Assembly: GCF_964246085.1 (NCBI RefSeq)
Contig: NZ_CAXTPD010000014.1
Origin: Brotaphodocola sp003480315
GTDB taxonomy: Bacteria > Bacillota > Clostridia > Lachnospirales > Lachnospiraceae
DNA: 64,000 nucleotides
Strand: one strand, 5' to 3'
Position 1 is the stretch's first letter, and every line of letters starts with the position of its first letter. The notes beneath the pieces are model-generated. The model was given only the letters and a program-made list of their open reading frames with translations, was not told the origin of the DNA and did no database searches. Position numbers and translations under genes: made by a program. Shown here in pieces: positions 1 through 8,223 of the stretch.

Positions 1-1378
1 AGAACTGGCGCTTTAAGACCGGATCTTCAAATAGATCCTTCTGATAAACCAGAATCTGGGTTCCCGACATGAAGGGGAGCGCGTAGAGTTCGTTTTCGTA
101 CATTCCATATTCCCGCACCATCCCGTCAATAAAACCGTCAAGATAAGCCTGGTCATCCCGGAACTGGCCGCTCAGGCAGGCAATTCCACCGCTTGTTGCT
201 GCCTCCTCCAGCCAGGAGACATCAATCATAAATCCGTCATATTCGCTTTCCCGCTCCCGCGCGCTCCGCAGAATCAGACTTTCCAGATCTTTGTATTCCA
301 GCAGATCGATAAAAATGCGGACTCCCGTTTTCTTGGTATAAATCTGGGAGTACATCTGCAGGCCCCTTGCGGCCGGTGAATCATACAATGCAAACTTCAA
401 ATGGGTCTTCGCCTTCTGCTTCAGCTCCGGCATTTCCTCCCGATATTCAAACACCGCCGGAATCACCTGGGCCAGACATTCATGGGTATAAGGCTGTTCC
501 AGCGCGTCCATCAGACGGCTTACTGCCGCCTCCGCAACGGCACTCTGGGATACACTCACGCTTCCCATGCCGTTTGCGTTCTGCTCGGCCCACTGACTTT
601 CCTTACAGCAGAACACACGGACATCCTTGCGTTCCAGTAATTCCAGCGCCCGCTCAATTCCGGCTGCGATCTCACTGTTTCCAGCAATGATCCCCTCCAG
701 TTCCGGGTTCTGATATAAAAGCTCATAAGCCGCCTGAAATGCCCGCTCCCGGCTGTCCACAATCTTTGTATAATTGGTGATCCGGTAAGAATGGATATTT
801 TCCGATGCATACAGGAAAAACTTCATGGAGTCAAAAATGAATCCGATGCGCTCCATCCCCAGATCCCTCATTTTTTCGTAGGCACCCTCAACTGCCGTGC
901 GGTAATCAATCTGAATCTGATCGCCTTCATAACCAGAAAGCGGATATTTCGTCACGATGACATACGGAATGCCTTTCTTTTCATCCGGAATCGCAAGCTG
1001 TTCCCGAGCCGGAGAATACCAGATGATCCCGTCCACACACTGCTCCATGCACTGGGCCAGATTTTTCTTTTCCAACAGCCAGTTATTGTTGCTGATTTTC
1101 AGCAATATCCCATAGCCCTGCTCCCGAAGAAGATTCTCCAGCCGGGAAAGAAAGTGCGCATGGTCTGACTGACAGATCTCCGGCATCAGTACCCCAATCA
1201 GTTTACTCTTCGTATTTTTCAGGCTCCGCGCATTCGCATCCGGACGGTACGACAGCTGGCTCATTGCACTTTCCACCCGGTCTATCAGCTCCGCGTTGGA
1301 TGTTTTTCCATTCAGGACATTAGAAACCGTTCCTATGGAAACACCGGCCAGCTTCGCCACTTCTTTTATGGTCGCCAT
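1..1378 (-). CDS. LacI-type regulator fused to a solute-binding domain (C-terminus cut by window edge)
   Basis: The frame stays open from the ATG at 1378 to the left edge, about 459 residues, so the C-terminus is missing. Residues 4-24 are a classic LacI helix-turn-helix (IKEVAKLAGVSIGTVSNVLNG). About 58-310 look like a periplasmic-binding-protein type I effector domain (SKLIGVLMPEICQ start). From about residue 323 (LKFALYDSPAARG) the sequence changes to an extracellular-solute-binding-like domain with a YDGFMIDVSWLEEA block and a YALPFMSG block. There is no signal peptide, so the binding domain should be cytoplasmic. A normal LacI regulator ends near 335 residues, so this is a fusion. The ATG lies inside the end of the upstream ATPase gene (13-nt overlap) behind an AAGGAGG site, so the two are translationally linked. 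Target genes are probably beyond the left edge and the ligand is unknown. Confidence 0.85.
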   Translation of the reverse strand, partial: MATIKEVAKLAGVSIGTVSNVLNGKTSNAELIDRVESAMSQLSYRPDANARSLKNTKSKLIGVLMPEICQSDHAHFLSRLENLLREQGYGILLKISNNNWLLEKKNLAQCMEQCVDGIIWYSPAREQLAIPDEKKGIPYVIVTKYPLSGYEGDQIQIDYRTAVEGAYEKMRDLGMERIGFIFDSMKFFLYASENIHSYRITNYTKIVDSRERAFQAAYELLYQNPELEGIIAGNSEIAAGIERALELLERKDVRVFCCKESQWAEQNANGMGSVSVSQSAVAEAAVSRLMDALEQPYTHECLAQVIPAVFEYREEMPELKQKAKTHLKFALYDSPAARGLQMYSQIYTKKTGVRIFIDLLEYKDLESLILRSARERESEYDGFMIDVSWLEEAATSGGIACLSGQFRDDQAYLDGFIDGMVREYGMYENELYALPFMSGTQILVYQKDLFEDPVLKRQF

Positions 1379-2808
1379 AAAGCCCCCTCCTTCTCCGCGT
1401 TGTTCTTTTCAGGCTGCAGTATATTTAAGATATCCTGATACGTCACCAAATGCACATTTCCCAACTGCTCAGCCTGTTCCACGCAGCTGGACGTAAACCC
1501 GGTCTTTGCAAACAAATACAGTTCCACCTCACTGTAATGGAACAGTCGGCTCCGGTTCACCAGGGTCTCCAGCACCCCGGCATCCACCGGTTCCTGTCTC
1601 CACTTACATTCTCCAAACAGTGCGGTGCTGCTGTCCTGTTCTCCCATAATATCAATCTCTTCCTGCCTCCGGGTTGCCGGATCCGTTCCCCACCATCTGC
1701 CCAAAGAGGAGAACTCCACTGGTGAATTGCCTTCCAGCAACAGCTTCCAAAGATATTCCTGACAGATATCCTCAAATACTTTCCCCATAAAATCCGGCAG
1801 GTTCGGTGCGATTCTCCGGTATGCCAGATCTGCTGCCCCACGTCCGATCACGGAACTGTTTTCCGGGATGAACCGATACCAGAAGCGAAACATGTGATCC
1901 GCAATTGTATAAACTGATTTTCGGGATTCCTTCTCGCCGTATGGCGTTTCTTTTTTTACCAGCCCCAGTGCCATCAGATTTTTGATATAAGCGGAGCATA
2001 CACTGGTATTCTCCCCTGCCTTCCCGGAAATCTCCGACATCCGGGATGCCCCGCCTGCAATGGCCGTGATAATGGCGTTATAAAGCGCCGGTTCCCGTAC
2101 CTCCTGCTTCAGCAGGTTTTCCGGCTCTTCATAAATAGAGGATGTGGGATTTAAAAAGGTATTTTTGATATTCTCTTCAATGCTCAGCCGTTCACTCATC
2201 TGCAGCAGATACTGTGGCGTTCCTCCTGTGATTCCGTAAATCAGCGCTTTCTCTTCTGCCCCGAAATTCGGAAAATACCGGCAGGTATCCGCAAAATCAA
2301 AGGGCTGGATCTTCATCTGTGCCGTACGCCTTCCGTACAGCGGTGCCTTATAAGCCAGAACCTGATCCTCCATATAAGACATAGAAGAACCACAGAGAAT
2401 CAGCATCAGTCTGGACCGGTCCTTGTGCTGATCAATCAGCATCTGCAGCGTCGATGCAAAGCTCTTCGATGCCCGCGCCACATACGGATATTCATCAATC
2501 ACCAGAACGATCCGTTCCTTTTCTGCCAGAGCAAACACATACTCCAGTGCTGCCTGAAACGACAAAAACGCAGTGTCCATCTGCATCCCTGTTCCATATT
2601 CCAGAATGCTTCTGCTGAAGTTTTCCAGATTCTGCTTCTCGCTGCTCTCTACCCCCATCAGATAGATTGCTTTTTTCTCTTCTATAAAATGGTTGATCAA
2701 TGCGGTTTTTCCCACACGCCTGCGTCCGTAAACAACCGCAAACTCAAATTTATCTGATTTGTATAACCGCTCCAGGGAAGCCAGTTCCCGCTCTCTTCCT
2801 ATAAACAT
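1366..2808 (-). CDS. AAA-type ATP-binding protein with DUF234-like nuclease-fold C-terminus
   Basis: The 480-residue protein starts MFIGREREL, the usual beginning of the ATPase_2 (archaeal-type ATPase) family. Walker A is GRRRVGKT at residues 28-35 and Walker B is VLVIDEYP with D105-E106. A winged-helix-like middle section follows. The C-terminal part carries an EIDI...ECKW pattern, consistent with the PD-(D/E)xK-like DUF234 domain. An in-frame ATG 21 nt upstream (2829) is rejected: the GGAGG ribosome site lies inside that extension and the predicted transcript starts near 2827. These proteins are common in Clostridia and Bacteroidetes, but their function is not established. The LacI-fusion gene overlaps its 3' end. 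A 15-bp repeat array covers the promoter. Confidence 0.88.
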   Translation of the reverse strand: MFIGRERELASLERLYKSDKFEFAVVYGRRRVGKTALINHFIEEKKAIYLMGVESSEKQNLENFSRSILEYGTGMQMDTAFLSFQAALEYVFALAEKERIVLVIDEYPYVARASKSFASTLQMLIDQHKDRSRLMLILCGSSMSYMEDQVLAYKAPLYGRRTAQMKIQPFDFADTCRYFPNFGAEEKALIYGITGGTPQYLLQMSERLSIEENIKNTFLNPTSSIYEEPENLLKQEVREPALYNAIITAIAGGASRMSEISGKAGENTSVCSAYIKNLMALGLVKKETPYGEKESRKSVYTIADHMFRFWYRFIPENSSVIGRGAADLAYRRIAPNLPDFMGKVFEDICQEYLWKLLLEGNSPVEFSSLGRWWGTDPATRRQEEIDIMGEQDSSTALFGECKWRQEPVDAGVLETLVNRSRLFHYSEVELYLFAKTGFTSSCVEQAEQLGNVHLVTYQDILNILQPEKNNAEKEGALWRP

Positions 2809-2833
2809 AAATGGCTGCACCTCCATCAATTAT

Positions 2834-2862
2834 AATGTAGCATGCAGCCATACTTTAGTCAA
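2834..2862 (-). promoter_or_regulatory. Promoter of the DUF234 ATPase gene
   Basis: On the minus strand TTGACT (2857-2862) is followed after 17 nt by TACATT (2834-2839), preceded by TGC as an extended -10; TATAAT overlaps just downstream (2829-2834). Initiation near 2827 leaves a leader of about 20 nt that begins at the ribosome site. The -35 lies inside the first unit of the repeat array. Confidence 0.6.
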
Positions 2863-2940
2863 TTATGTTTTAGTTATTTATACTTTAGTTATTTATACTT
2901 TAGTTATTTACAATTAGCTAATTTGTATCTTAGCAATTTG
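2854..2940. repeat. Tandem array of about six 15-16 bp units upstream of the ATPase gene
   Basis: Read on the plus strand, the units are TTTAGTCAATTATGT, TTTAGTTATTTATAC twice, TTTAGTTATTTACAA, TTAGCTAATTTGTATC and TTAGCAATTTG. The central two are identical and the rest decay outward. The array starts on the -35 box and extends about 80 bp upstream, the layout of an iteron-like operator or upstream activating array. No other copy was seen in the window. Confidence 0.8.
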
Positions 2941-2972
2941 CGATCCTTATCATCACGGACATCCTGCTGACT

Positions 2973-3917
2973 CTAGATCAGCGCCAGCGACTTCATTACA
3001 TACAGCCAGAAGGTAAGCGAAAACGCGCTTCCCAATGTGGTAATTGCCACAATACTGGAGCTTAAAACACCACTGTGTCCCATATTCCTGGCCATAACGT
3101 AGCTGCTGACGGTAGTGCTGGAGCCCAGCATGACCAGAATCGCGATCAGCTCTGCCTCGCGGAAGCCCAGAAGCACCGCCACCGGAAGAAAGAGCGTACA
3201 CAGACCGATCAGCTTCATGAAGCTTGCCGCGAATGCCGGCCCCATGCCGGATTTCGCTTCGCTCCAGTTAAAGGCAGCGCCCATTGCCATCAGTCCGAGA
3301 GGTGTAGTCAGACCGCCGAGACTGGAGACCGTCTTAGAAAGGATGGTCGGCATGGGAAGCCGGAGAACTGACCACAGAGCGCCGGACAGAATGCCGAGAA
3401 TGATCGGATTCGTGATAATCCCCTTTAATGTTTTTTTGATCAGTGCCGGGCTCATGCCATTCTGTCCAGGCTTTGTAAAGGAAAGGACAATCACCGCCAT
3501 TACGTTGTAAAGCGGCACGCTTCCAATAATCATCAGCGGTGCCATGCCGGAATTACCGTAGATGTTTGTGATAAACGCGATTCCCAGAATCGCGGCGCTG
3601 CTCCGGTATGCGCCCTGAATGAATTCCCCGCGCTGGGATTTATCTTTCAGCGCCATGGACATCAGAGTCACAAGGGAAATGCTCAGCAGTGTCACCACAA
3701 AGCAGAACGCCACAAATTTTCCGTTCCACGCCTGGGCAAAATCCTGCTTTGCCAGGTCTCCGAACAGCAGGACCGGCAGGGTTGCCTTAAACACAAACTG
3801 GTTCAGTCCATTGATCATATTTTCCTTCAAAAGCCCTGTTTTCCTGAAAAACACGCCCAGCACCATCATCAAAAAGATAGGAATCGTGGCATTCAGGCTG
3901 AATATCAGATTTTCCAT
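2973..3917 (-). CDS. AEC-family (auxin efflux carrier type) transporter
   Basis: A 314-residue membrane protein with about ten hydrophobic segments and the AEC pattern: an N-terminal half (FSLNATIPIFLMMVLGVFFRK), a loop, and a repeat half with a PLGLMAMG block and a late GSSTTVSSYVMARNMG segment. Family members export auxin in plants and malate or other carboxylates in bacteria. It lies downstream of the tartrate dehydratase genes but after a terminator and with its own promoter. It may export or exchange a dicarboxylate from tartrate breakdown; that role rests on position only. A GAGGT ribosome site precedes the ATG. Confidence 0.85.
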   Translation of the reverse strand: MENLIFSLNATIPIFLMMVLGVFFRKTGLLKENMINGLNQFVFKATLPVLLFGDLAKQDFAQAWNGKFVAFCFVVTLLSISLVTLMSMALKDKSQRGEFIQGAYRSSAAILGIAFITNIYGNSGMAPLMIIGSVPLYNVMAVIVLSFTKPGQNGMSPALIKKTLKGIITNPIILGILSGALWSVLRLPMPTILSKTVSSLGGLTTPLGLMAMGAAFNWSEAKSGMGPAFAASFMKLIGLCTLFLPVAVLLGFREAELIAILVMLGSSTTVSSYVMARNMGHSGVLSSSIVAITTLGSAFSLTFWLYVMKSLALI

Positions 3918-3998
3918 AGATGTCTACCTCTGTTTTTTCATAAATTACAAATTTCCGCAGTTTTTCTTTAGTGTCACCACTGTAATTTGCTGAGCTTT

Positions 3999-4028
3999 AC
4001 TATACACTCATAAATCTGATTTTGTCAA
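3999..4028 (-). promoter_or_regulatory. Promoter of the AEC carrier gene
   Basis: On the minus strand a perfect TTGACA (4023-4028) is separated by 18 nt from TATAGT (3999-4004). It sits between the ttdB terminator and the carrier gene, so the carrier can be expressed independently. Confidence 0.65.
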
Positions 4029-4054
4029 TTGACGGATACTATATTTCCTGTGAA

Positions 4055-4097
4055 ACAAAAAACCGGCACCGCAGGGATGGCAATCCCACGGTACCGG
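4055..4097 (-). terminator. Rho-independent terminator after ttdB
   Basis: On the minus strand an imperfect GC-rich stem (CCGGTACCGTGGGAT paired with ATCCCTGCGGTGCCGG, about 14 pairs with mismatches) is followed by TTTTTTGTTT. It ends the transporter-ttdA-ttdB transcript. Confidence 0.8.
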
Positions 4098-4160
4098 TAA
4101 TTTCGGCAAAATTGGACATTACGTTTGGTTGGTTGAAATGAATTCTAAATTGGATAAAGC

Positions 4161-4787
4161 TTATTTAATGAAGCTTACGTGCTTACAGATCTCTTCGATC
4201 GCTTTTTCTTTTCTCTCGTTGAAGACTACCTTGTTCTCCTCAAACAGGTTGCGGCCTTCTGTGTCGATGGATACGATCAGCGGGCCGAACTCTTTGACAC
4301 GGCAGTTCCACAGAGTCTCCGGCATACCCAGGTCTCTCCACTCAGCGCGGACAATCTCTTCTACCTCGGTAGCTGCTACAACAGCGTTTCCAGCCGGGAA
4401 TACACAGTGGATTGCTTTGTAGTTCTTGCAGGCATACTCGGTGTTCGGGCCCATGCCGCCCTTACCGATGATGACCTTAACGCCGGTCTTCTCTACGAAC
4501 TCTTTCTCGAATTTCTCCATACGCATGGAGGTGGTCGGTCCTACAGAAACCATCTCAAACTTATCATTCTCAAGCGGGCGGATGATCGGGCCTGCATGGA
4601 AGATTGCAGCGTCACGTACATCAACCGGCAGTTCACGGCCTCCCTCTACCAGGCGACGGTGTGCCACGTCACGGCAGGTAGTCATGCTTCCGTTTAAGTA
4701 TACAATGTCACCAATGTGAATGTCTTTTAAATCCTCCTCAGAAATCGGAGTAGTCAGAATTTTCTTTCCATCTTTCATTTCCAGCAT
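4161..4787 (-). CDS. ttdB: L(+)-tartrate dehydratase beta subunit
   Basis: The 208-residue small subunit of a two-subunit class I Fe-S hydro-lyase that converts L-tartrate to oxaloacetate and water. It has the blocks KKILTTPI, IFHAGPI, MVSVGPTTSMRME, IGKGGMGP, FPAGNAVVAAT and RVKEFGPLIVSIDTEG. These match remembered E. coli TtdB closely along the whole length, including the CKHVSFIK ending. Class I fumarase beta subunits share the fold, but length and wording favour tartrate dehydratase. The ATG overlaps the ttdA stop by one base (TAATG), so translation is coupled. A strong terminator follows. Confidence 0.88.
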   Translation of the reverse strand: MLEMKDGKKILTTPISEEDLKDIHIGDIVYLNGSMTTCRDVAHRRLVEGGRELPVDVRDAAIFHAGPIIRPLENDKFEMVSVGPTTSMRMEKFEKEFVEKTGVKVIIGKGGMGPNTEYACKNYKAIHCVFPAGNAVVAATEVEEIVRAEWRDLGMPETLWNCRVKEFGPLIVSIDTEGRNLFEENKVVFNERKEKAIEEICKHVSFIK

Positions 4788-5689
4788 TATAAAGTCACCC
4801 CCGAATGTGTAGTAATGGTATAGTTCAGATCCTTATCAAAGATAATGTGGCCGCGGCGATGAGACCAACATCCTACGTTTACGGCTACGCCGATGGTGGA
4901 AGGATGTCTTGCGGTGTTCTCGATATGTACGCCCATAACGGAGTACTTACCGCCCATACCCTGCGGTCCAAGGCCAATCGCGTTGATGCCGTCTTCCAGA
5001 AGTTTCTCCATGGAAGCTGCGCGCTCGTTCTCGTTGTGGCTTCCCAGCGGACGCATCAGAGCTTTCTTGGAAAGCAGAGCTGCGGTCTCTACGGAAGTTG
5101 CGACACCAACACCAACTAAAAGCGGCGGGCATGCGTTTAAGCCGTAGGAGGTCATAACATCCATAACGAAACGGGTAACACCCTCGTAACCTGCGCCTGG
5201 CATCAGGACCATTGCTTTACCCGGAAGGGTGCAGCCGCCGCCTGCCATGTAGGTGTAGATCTCGCACTTGTCGCTGTCCGGAACGATATCCCAGAATACA
5301 GTCGGGGTACCCTTACCTACGTTCTTGCCAGTGTTGTACTCATCGAAGGTCTCAACACTGTTGTGACGAAGCGGAGCCTCGAAGGTTGCCTTTACAACAG
5401 CCTCTTTTAACAGAGCCTCCAGCTCACCGATTAACGGGAAGTTGGTACCGCATTTTACCCAGAACTGTAACACACCGGTATCCTGACAGCTTGGACGGTT
5501 CAAGGTCTTTGCTAATACCTGGTTCTTTTTCATGGTCTCATAGATTACTTTGGACAGCGGGCTGTCCTCCTTCTCTGCCAGTTCGTCTAACTTGGCAATG
5601 ATGTCATCCGGCAGCACTTTACCGATATGGGATACGAAGTTCGCCATATAAGTAGTAAGCTGCTCAACCTGTTTCTCTTTGCTGCTCAT
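4787..5689 (-). CDS. ttdA: L(+)-tartrate dehydratase alpha subunit
   Basis: The 300-residue large subunit that carries the oxygen-sensitive [4Fe-4S] cluster. Likely cluster ligands are C68 in RPSCQDTG, the Cys of NACPPLLVGVG and the Cys of GCWSHRRG. Further blocks are APLRHNSVETFDEYNTGKN, YMAGGGCTLPG and SVMGVHIENTARHPSTIG. Both length (TtdA is about 303 residues) and these blocks fit TtdA better than the fumarase alpha subunit. With ttdB it should dehydrate L-tartrate to oxaloacetate in the cytoplasm. Activity on tartrate rather than fumarate or a related hydroxy-acid is inferred from similarity and from the LysR/transporter context. Confidence 0.87.
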   Translation of the reverse strand: MSSKEKQVEQLTTYMANFVSHIGKVLPDDIIAKLDELAEKEDSPLSKVIYETMKKNQVLAKTLNRPSCQDTGVLQFWVKCGTNFPLIGELEALLKEAVVKATFEAPLRHNSVETFDEYNTGKNVGKGTPTVFWDIVPDSDKCEIYTYMAGGGCTLPGKAMVLMPGAGYEGVTRFVMDVMTSYGLNACPPLLVGVGVATSVETAALLSKKALMRPLGSHNENERAASMEKLLEDGINAIGLGPQGMGGKYSVMGVHIENTARHPSTIGVAVNVGCWSHRRGHIIFDKDLNYTITTHSGVTL

Positions 5690-5763
5690 CGTTTCAATCT
5701 CCTTTCTTGATAAAGCGTAAATTCATGTGAATAAATGTGTTTGTGATTTATGACAATTCCGTT

Positions 5764-7032
5764 TTACGGGAAGAACGGAAATGCAATCGGTAAAATGATC
5801 ATGCTGACGATCGTTGCGATCACGATCAGCGGAAGACCGGATTTGACATAATCCATAAAGGTATATCCGCCAGCACCTACTACCATGGTGTTTGCAGGCA
5901 TTCCGATCGGTGTTGCGTAAGCACAGGAACCGCCGATGACGCATGCCATCAGGACTGCTCTCGGATCAGCACCCATGCCCTGGGCGATGGAGAGACAGAT
6001 TGGAACCATCAGTGCCGTGGTTGCCGTATTGGACATGAAGTTTGTCATGATACAGCAGAGGATAAATACCACAAAGGTCAGTACATACGGAGAAGGATTC
6101 TCTCCCAGTGCGCCCATCACGGTTTCCGCGATCATGGCACCTGCTCCTGTCTGGGATAATGCGGATGCCAGGGATAAGGTACCGCCAAACAGGAAGATGG
6201 TCTTTAAGTCGATAGATTTCAGTGCGTCCTTCTCAGAGATTACTCCGGTGACGATCAGGGCCAGTGCGCCCACACATCCGGAGATGCACAGCTTAATGCC
6301 AATCTTCTTCTCGAAGATCATGGCCAGCAGGGTCAGCACCAGGATCACCAGGGATAAGGTCTGCTTCCATTTCGGTACATCATCAAAGTTCTTGGTCGTA
6401 TCAAAAGCTCCGCCATCCCCGCTTACCTTCTTATTCGGAAGGAACCGGTAACCGACTGTTGCATAGAAAAGGATTCCGCAGATCAGGATTGGCATACCAG
6501 CGATGGCATACTCAAAAAATCCGAAGCTTAAATTCATCTCCTCCAGAGCACTTTGGGCAATCAGGTTGCCCGGCGCCCCGATCAGGGATAAGTTTCCGCC
6601 CATCGCTGCCGCGAATACCAGAGGCATCAGCAGTCTGGAACGGGAATACCCGGATTTTGCCGCGATTCCGATCACGACCGGAATCAGTACTGCGGCAGTT
6701 CCTGTATTGGAAAGGACTCCGCTCATCAGTCCGACGATCACCATGATGGCGATGATCAGCATGCGTTCCGTCTTTGCGAACTTTGTTACGATTCCACCGA
6801 TTTTGTTTGCCATACCGGTTTCGAAGAACGCGCCTCCGACGATAAACATTGCAACGAACAAAATAACGTTGCTGTCGATGAATCCGGCAAATGCCGTCTT
6901 AACATCTAAAACCCCAGTCACGACCAATCCACAGCAGACGATCATGGATGTCACTCCCAGCGGTATCTTTTCGAATACGAACATGACTACCGCGAAGAGC
7001 AGGAATAATAATGTGATTGTTGTTGGATTCAT
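5764..7032 (-). CDS. SLC13/DASS-type dicarboxylate transporter (likely tartrate carrier)
   Basis: A 422-residue integral membrane protein with about 11-12 hydrophobic segments. It shows the SNT signature of the anion transporter family twice: LSNTGTAAVLIPVVIG in the first half and MSNTATTALMVPICLS in the second. It is the first gene of the transporter-ttdA-ttdB transcript. In E. coli the ttd operon also pairs the dehydratase with a DASS antiporter (TtdT, tartrate in, succinate out) and a LysR regulator. This protein does not look like a close TtdT orthologue, so substrate and coupling (Na+ symport or exchange) are inferred from position. Confidence 0.85.
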   Translation of the reverse strand: MNPTTITLLFLLFAVVMFVFEKIPLGVTSMIVCCGLVVTGVLDVKTAFAGFIDSNVILFVAMFIVGGAFFETGMANKIGGIVTKFAKTERMLIIAIMVIVGLMSGVLSNTGTAAVLIPVVIGIAAKSGYSRSRLLMPLVFAAAMGGNLSLIGAPGNLIAQSALEEMNLSFGFFEYAIAGMPILICGILFYATVGYRFLPNKKVSGDGGAFDTTKNFDDVPKWKQTLSLVILVLTLLAMIFEKKIGIKLCISGCVGALALIVTGVISEKDALKSIDLKTIFLFGGTLSLASALSQTGAGAMIAETVMGALGENPSPYVLTFVVFILCCIMTNFMSNTATTALMVPICLSIAQGMGADPRAVLMACVIGGSCAYATPIGMPANTMVVGAGGYTFMDYVKSGLPLIVIATIVSMIILPIAFPFFP

Positions 7033-7128
7033 TTTTACCTCCCATACTCCTAAAGTTATTGGCTGATTCTGATTCTCATCTGAAACATAAGAGTAATAAG
7101 GCGGCCGTGTTTATTACCTGTTGTTTAT

Positions 7129-7181
7129 GGTATCATTATATCGGTTGTATCTGTGCTTGTACATTTACTAAAAATGATACC
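7129..7181 (-). promoter_or_regulatory. Tartrate operon promoter with paired LysR-type sites
   Basis: On the minus strand TGTACA (7158-7163) and TATAAT (7135-7140) are 17 nt apart. An inverted pair of 8-mers flanks the promoter: ATGATACC (plus strand) at 7174-7181 lies upstream of the -35, and GGTATCAT at 7129-7136 overlaps the -10. Paired upstream and -35/-10 half-sites fit activation by the divergent LysR protein. Confidence 0.5.
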
Positions 7182-7217
7182 CCTATAAAAAAAGGTTAAA
7201 GCTTTCTTTTGTTTTTC

Positions 7218-7294
7218 GGCACAATTTTCCAATTTCATGGTATAATTTTAGGCAATGAACCCGGCTTTTTCGTAAATTTTTTCCAATAAGCCGG
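7218..7294 (+). promoter_or_regulatory. Promoter and leader hairpin of the LysR gene
   Basis: TATAAT at 7241-7246 has only a weak GGCACA at -35 (7218-7223, spacing 17). The leader contains a 7-bp inverted repeat, CCGGCTT (7261-7267) and AAGCCGG (7288-7294), with an AT-rich 20-nt loop. It has no terminator T-run, so it may be a leader stem or an autoregulatory site. Confidence 0.4.
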
Positions 7295-7326
7295 TAAAAT
7301 CCGCAAAAACAAGGAGAGGGCGCTTT

Positions 7327-8196
7327 ATGAAAATTGTCCAATTAGAATACTTCTGCATGGTCAGCCAGTACCACAGTATTACCCAGGCTGCCCAGAAACT
7401 CTACGTCACACAACCCGCAATTTCCAACGCCATCAAGGAACTGGAGAAGGAATTTTCTGTAAATCTTTTCGTCCGTTCCAAAAATCATCTGACTCTGACC
7501 ACCGAAGGCGAGCTGTTCTACCAGAAAGCCAGAGAACTTCTGGCCTCCATCAAACAGACCACCCAGCAGTTTTACGATCTGGGCAAGCAGATTCCTCCCA
7601 TCCGCATCGGCATCCCGCCGCTGTTAAGCACGATTTTTTTTCCGGATCTCGTCCTGGAATTTAACAAGCTGTACCCGGAGGTCCCGGTGGAGCTTTTTGA
7701 ATACGGATCCATCCGTGCCGCTTCCCTGGTACAGGATGAGACTCTGGATCTGGCTCTGGTCAATATGCATTTTTACGACATCGACAAGATGAACTCGTTC
7801 CGCCTCCAGACAGAACACCTGGTGTTCTGTGTTTCCAGGACACATCATCTGGCGAAGGAAAAAGAAATTTCCATAGAAATGTTAAAAGATGAGCCCATCA
7901 TCATGTACAATACGGACTCCGTGCAGAATACAACCCTGAATTCCCGCTTTGAGAATGCCGGCATCACCCCAAATATCATCATGCACGCAAGCCAGCTCTA
8001 TACCATTGAACAGTTTCTGCAGAATGGAAACTGCGGTGCTGTGCTCTACTCCTCTCTTGTGAAGAACATGAACGGAGTCAAAGGCATTCCGATCACGCCG
8101 GTGATCCAGCAGGAAGTGGGAATCGTGTGGAAAAAGGGAAAATATATGAACGGAAGTGTGGAAAAATGGATTGATTTTATCCAGAATAAGTGGTAA
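7327..8196 (+). CDS. LysR-family regulator, probable tartrate operon activator
   Basis: A 289-residue protein with the LysR helix-turn-helix at residues 1-60 (VQLEYFCMVSQYHSITQAA, then QPAISNAIKELEKE). The periplasmic-binding-like effector domain starts near residue 90 (IPPIRIGIPPLLSTIF). It diverges from the tartrate transporter/ttdAB operon, as TtdR does in E. coli, so regulation of that operon in response to tartrate or a relative is likely. An AAGGAGAGGG ribosome site precedes the ATG. The next gene starts about 28 nt downstream and may be co-transcribed. Confidence 0.85.
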   Translation: MKIVQLEYFCMVSQYHSITQAAQKLYVTQPAISNAIKELEKEFSVNLFVRSKNHLTLTTEGELFYQKARELLASIKQTTQQFYDLGKQIPPIRIGIPPLLSTIFFPDLVLEFNKLYPEVPVELFEYGSIRAASLVQDETLDLALVNMHFYDIDKMNSFRLQTEHLVFCVSRTHHLAKEKEISIEMLKDEPIIMYNTDSVQNTTLNSRFENAGITPNIIMHASQLYTIEQFLQNGNCGAVLYSSLVKNMNGVKGIPITPVIQQEVGIVWKKGKYMNGSVEKWIDFIQNKW

Positions 8197-8223
8197 AACA
8201 TGAAACGGAAAGAAGGGATGCTC

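Noticed and set aside
367..1168. Plus-strand and alternate minus-strand open frames in the first 1.2 kb
   Set aside because: They overlap the LacI-fusion frame, have no ribosome sites and read as low-complexity shadow translations.
2809..2829. Upstream ATG start (seven extra residues) for the DUF234 ATPase
   Set aside because: The GGAGG ribosome site lies inside this stretch and the predicted transcript starts within it, so it is not a usable start.
4161..5689. Calling the two subunits class I fumarase
   Set aside because: Subunit lengths (300 and 208) and blocks such as YMAGGGCTLPG and the CKHVSFIK ending fit tartrate dehydratase better. Fumarase remains the main alternative.
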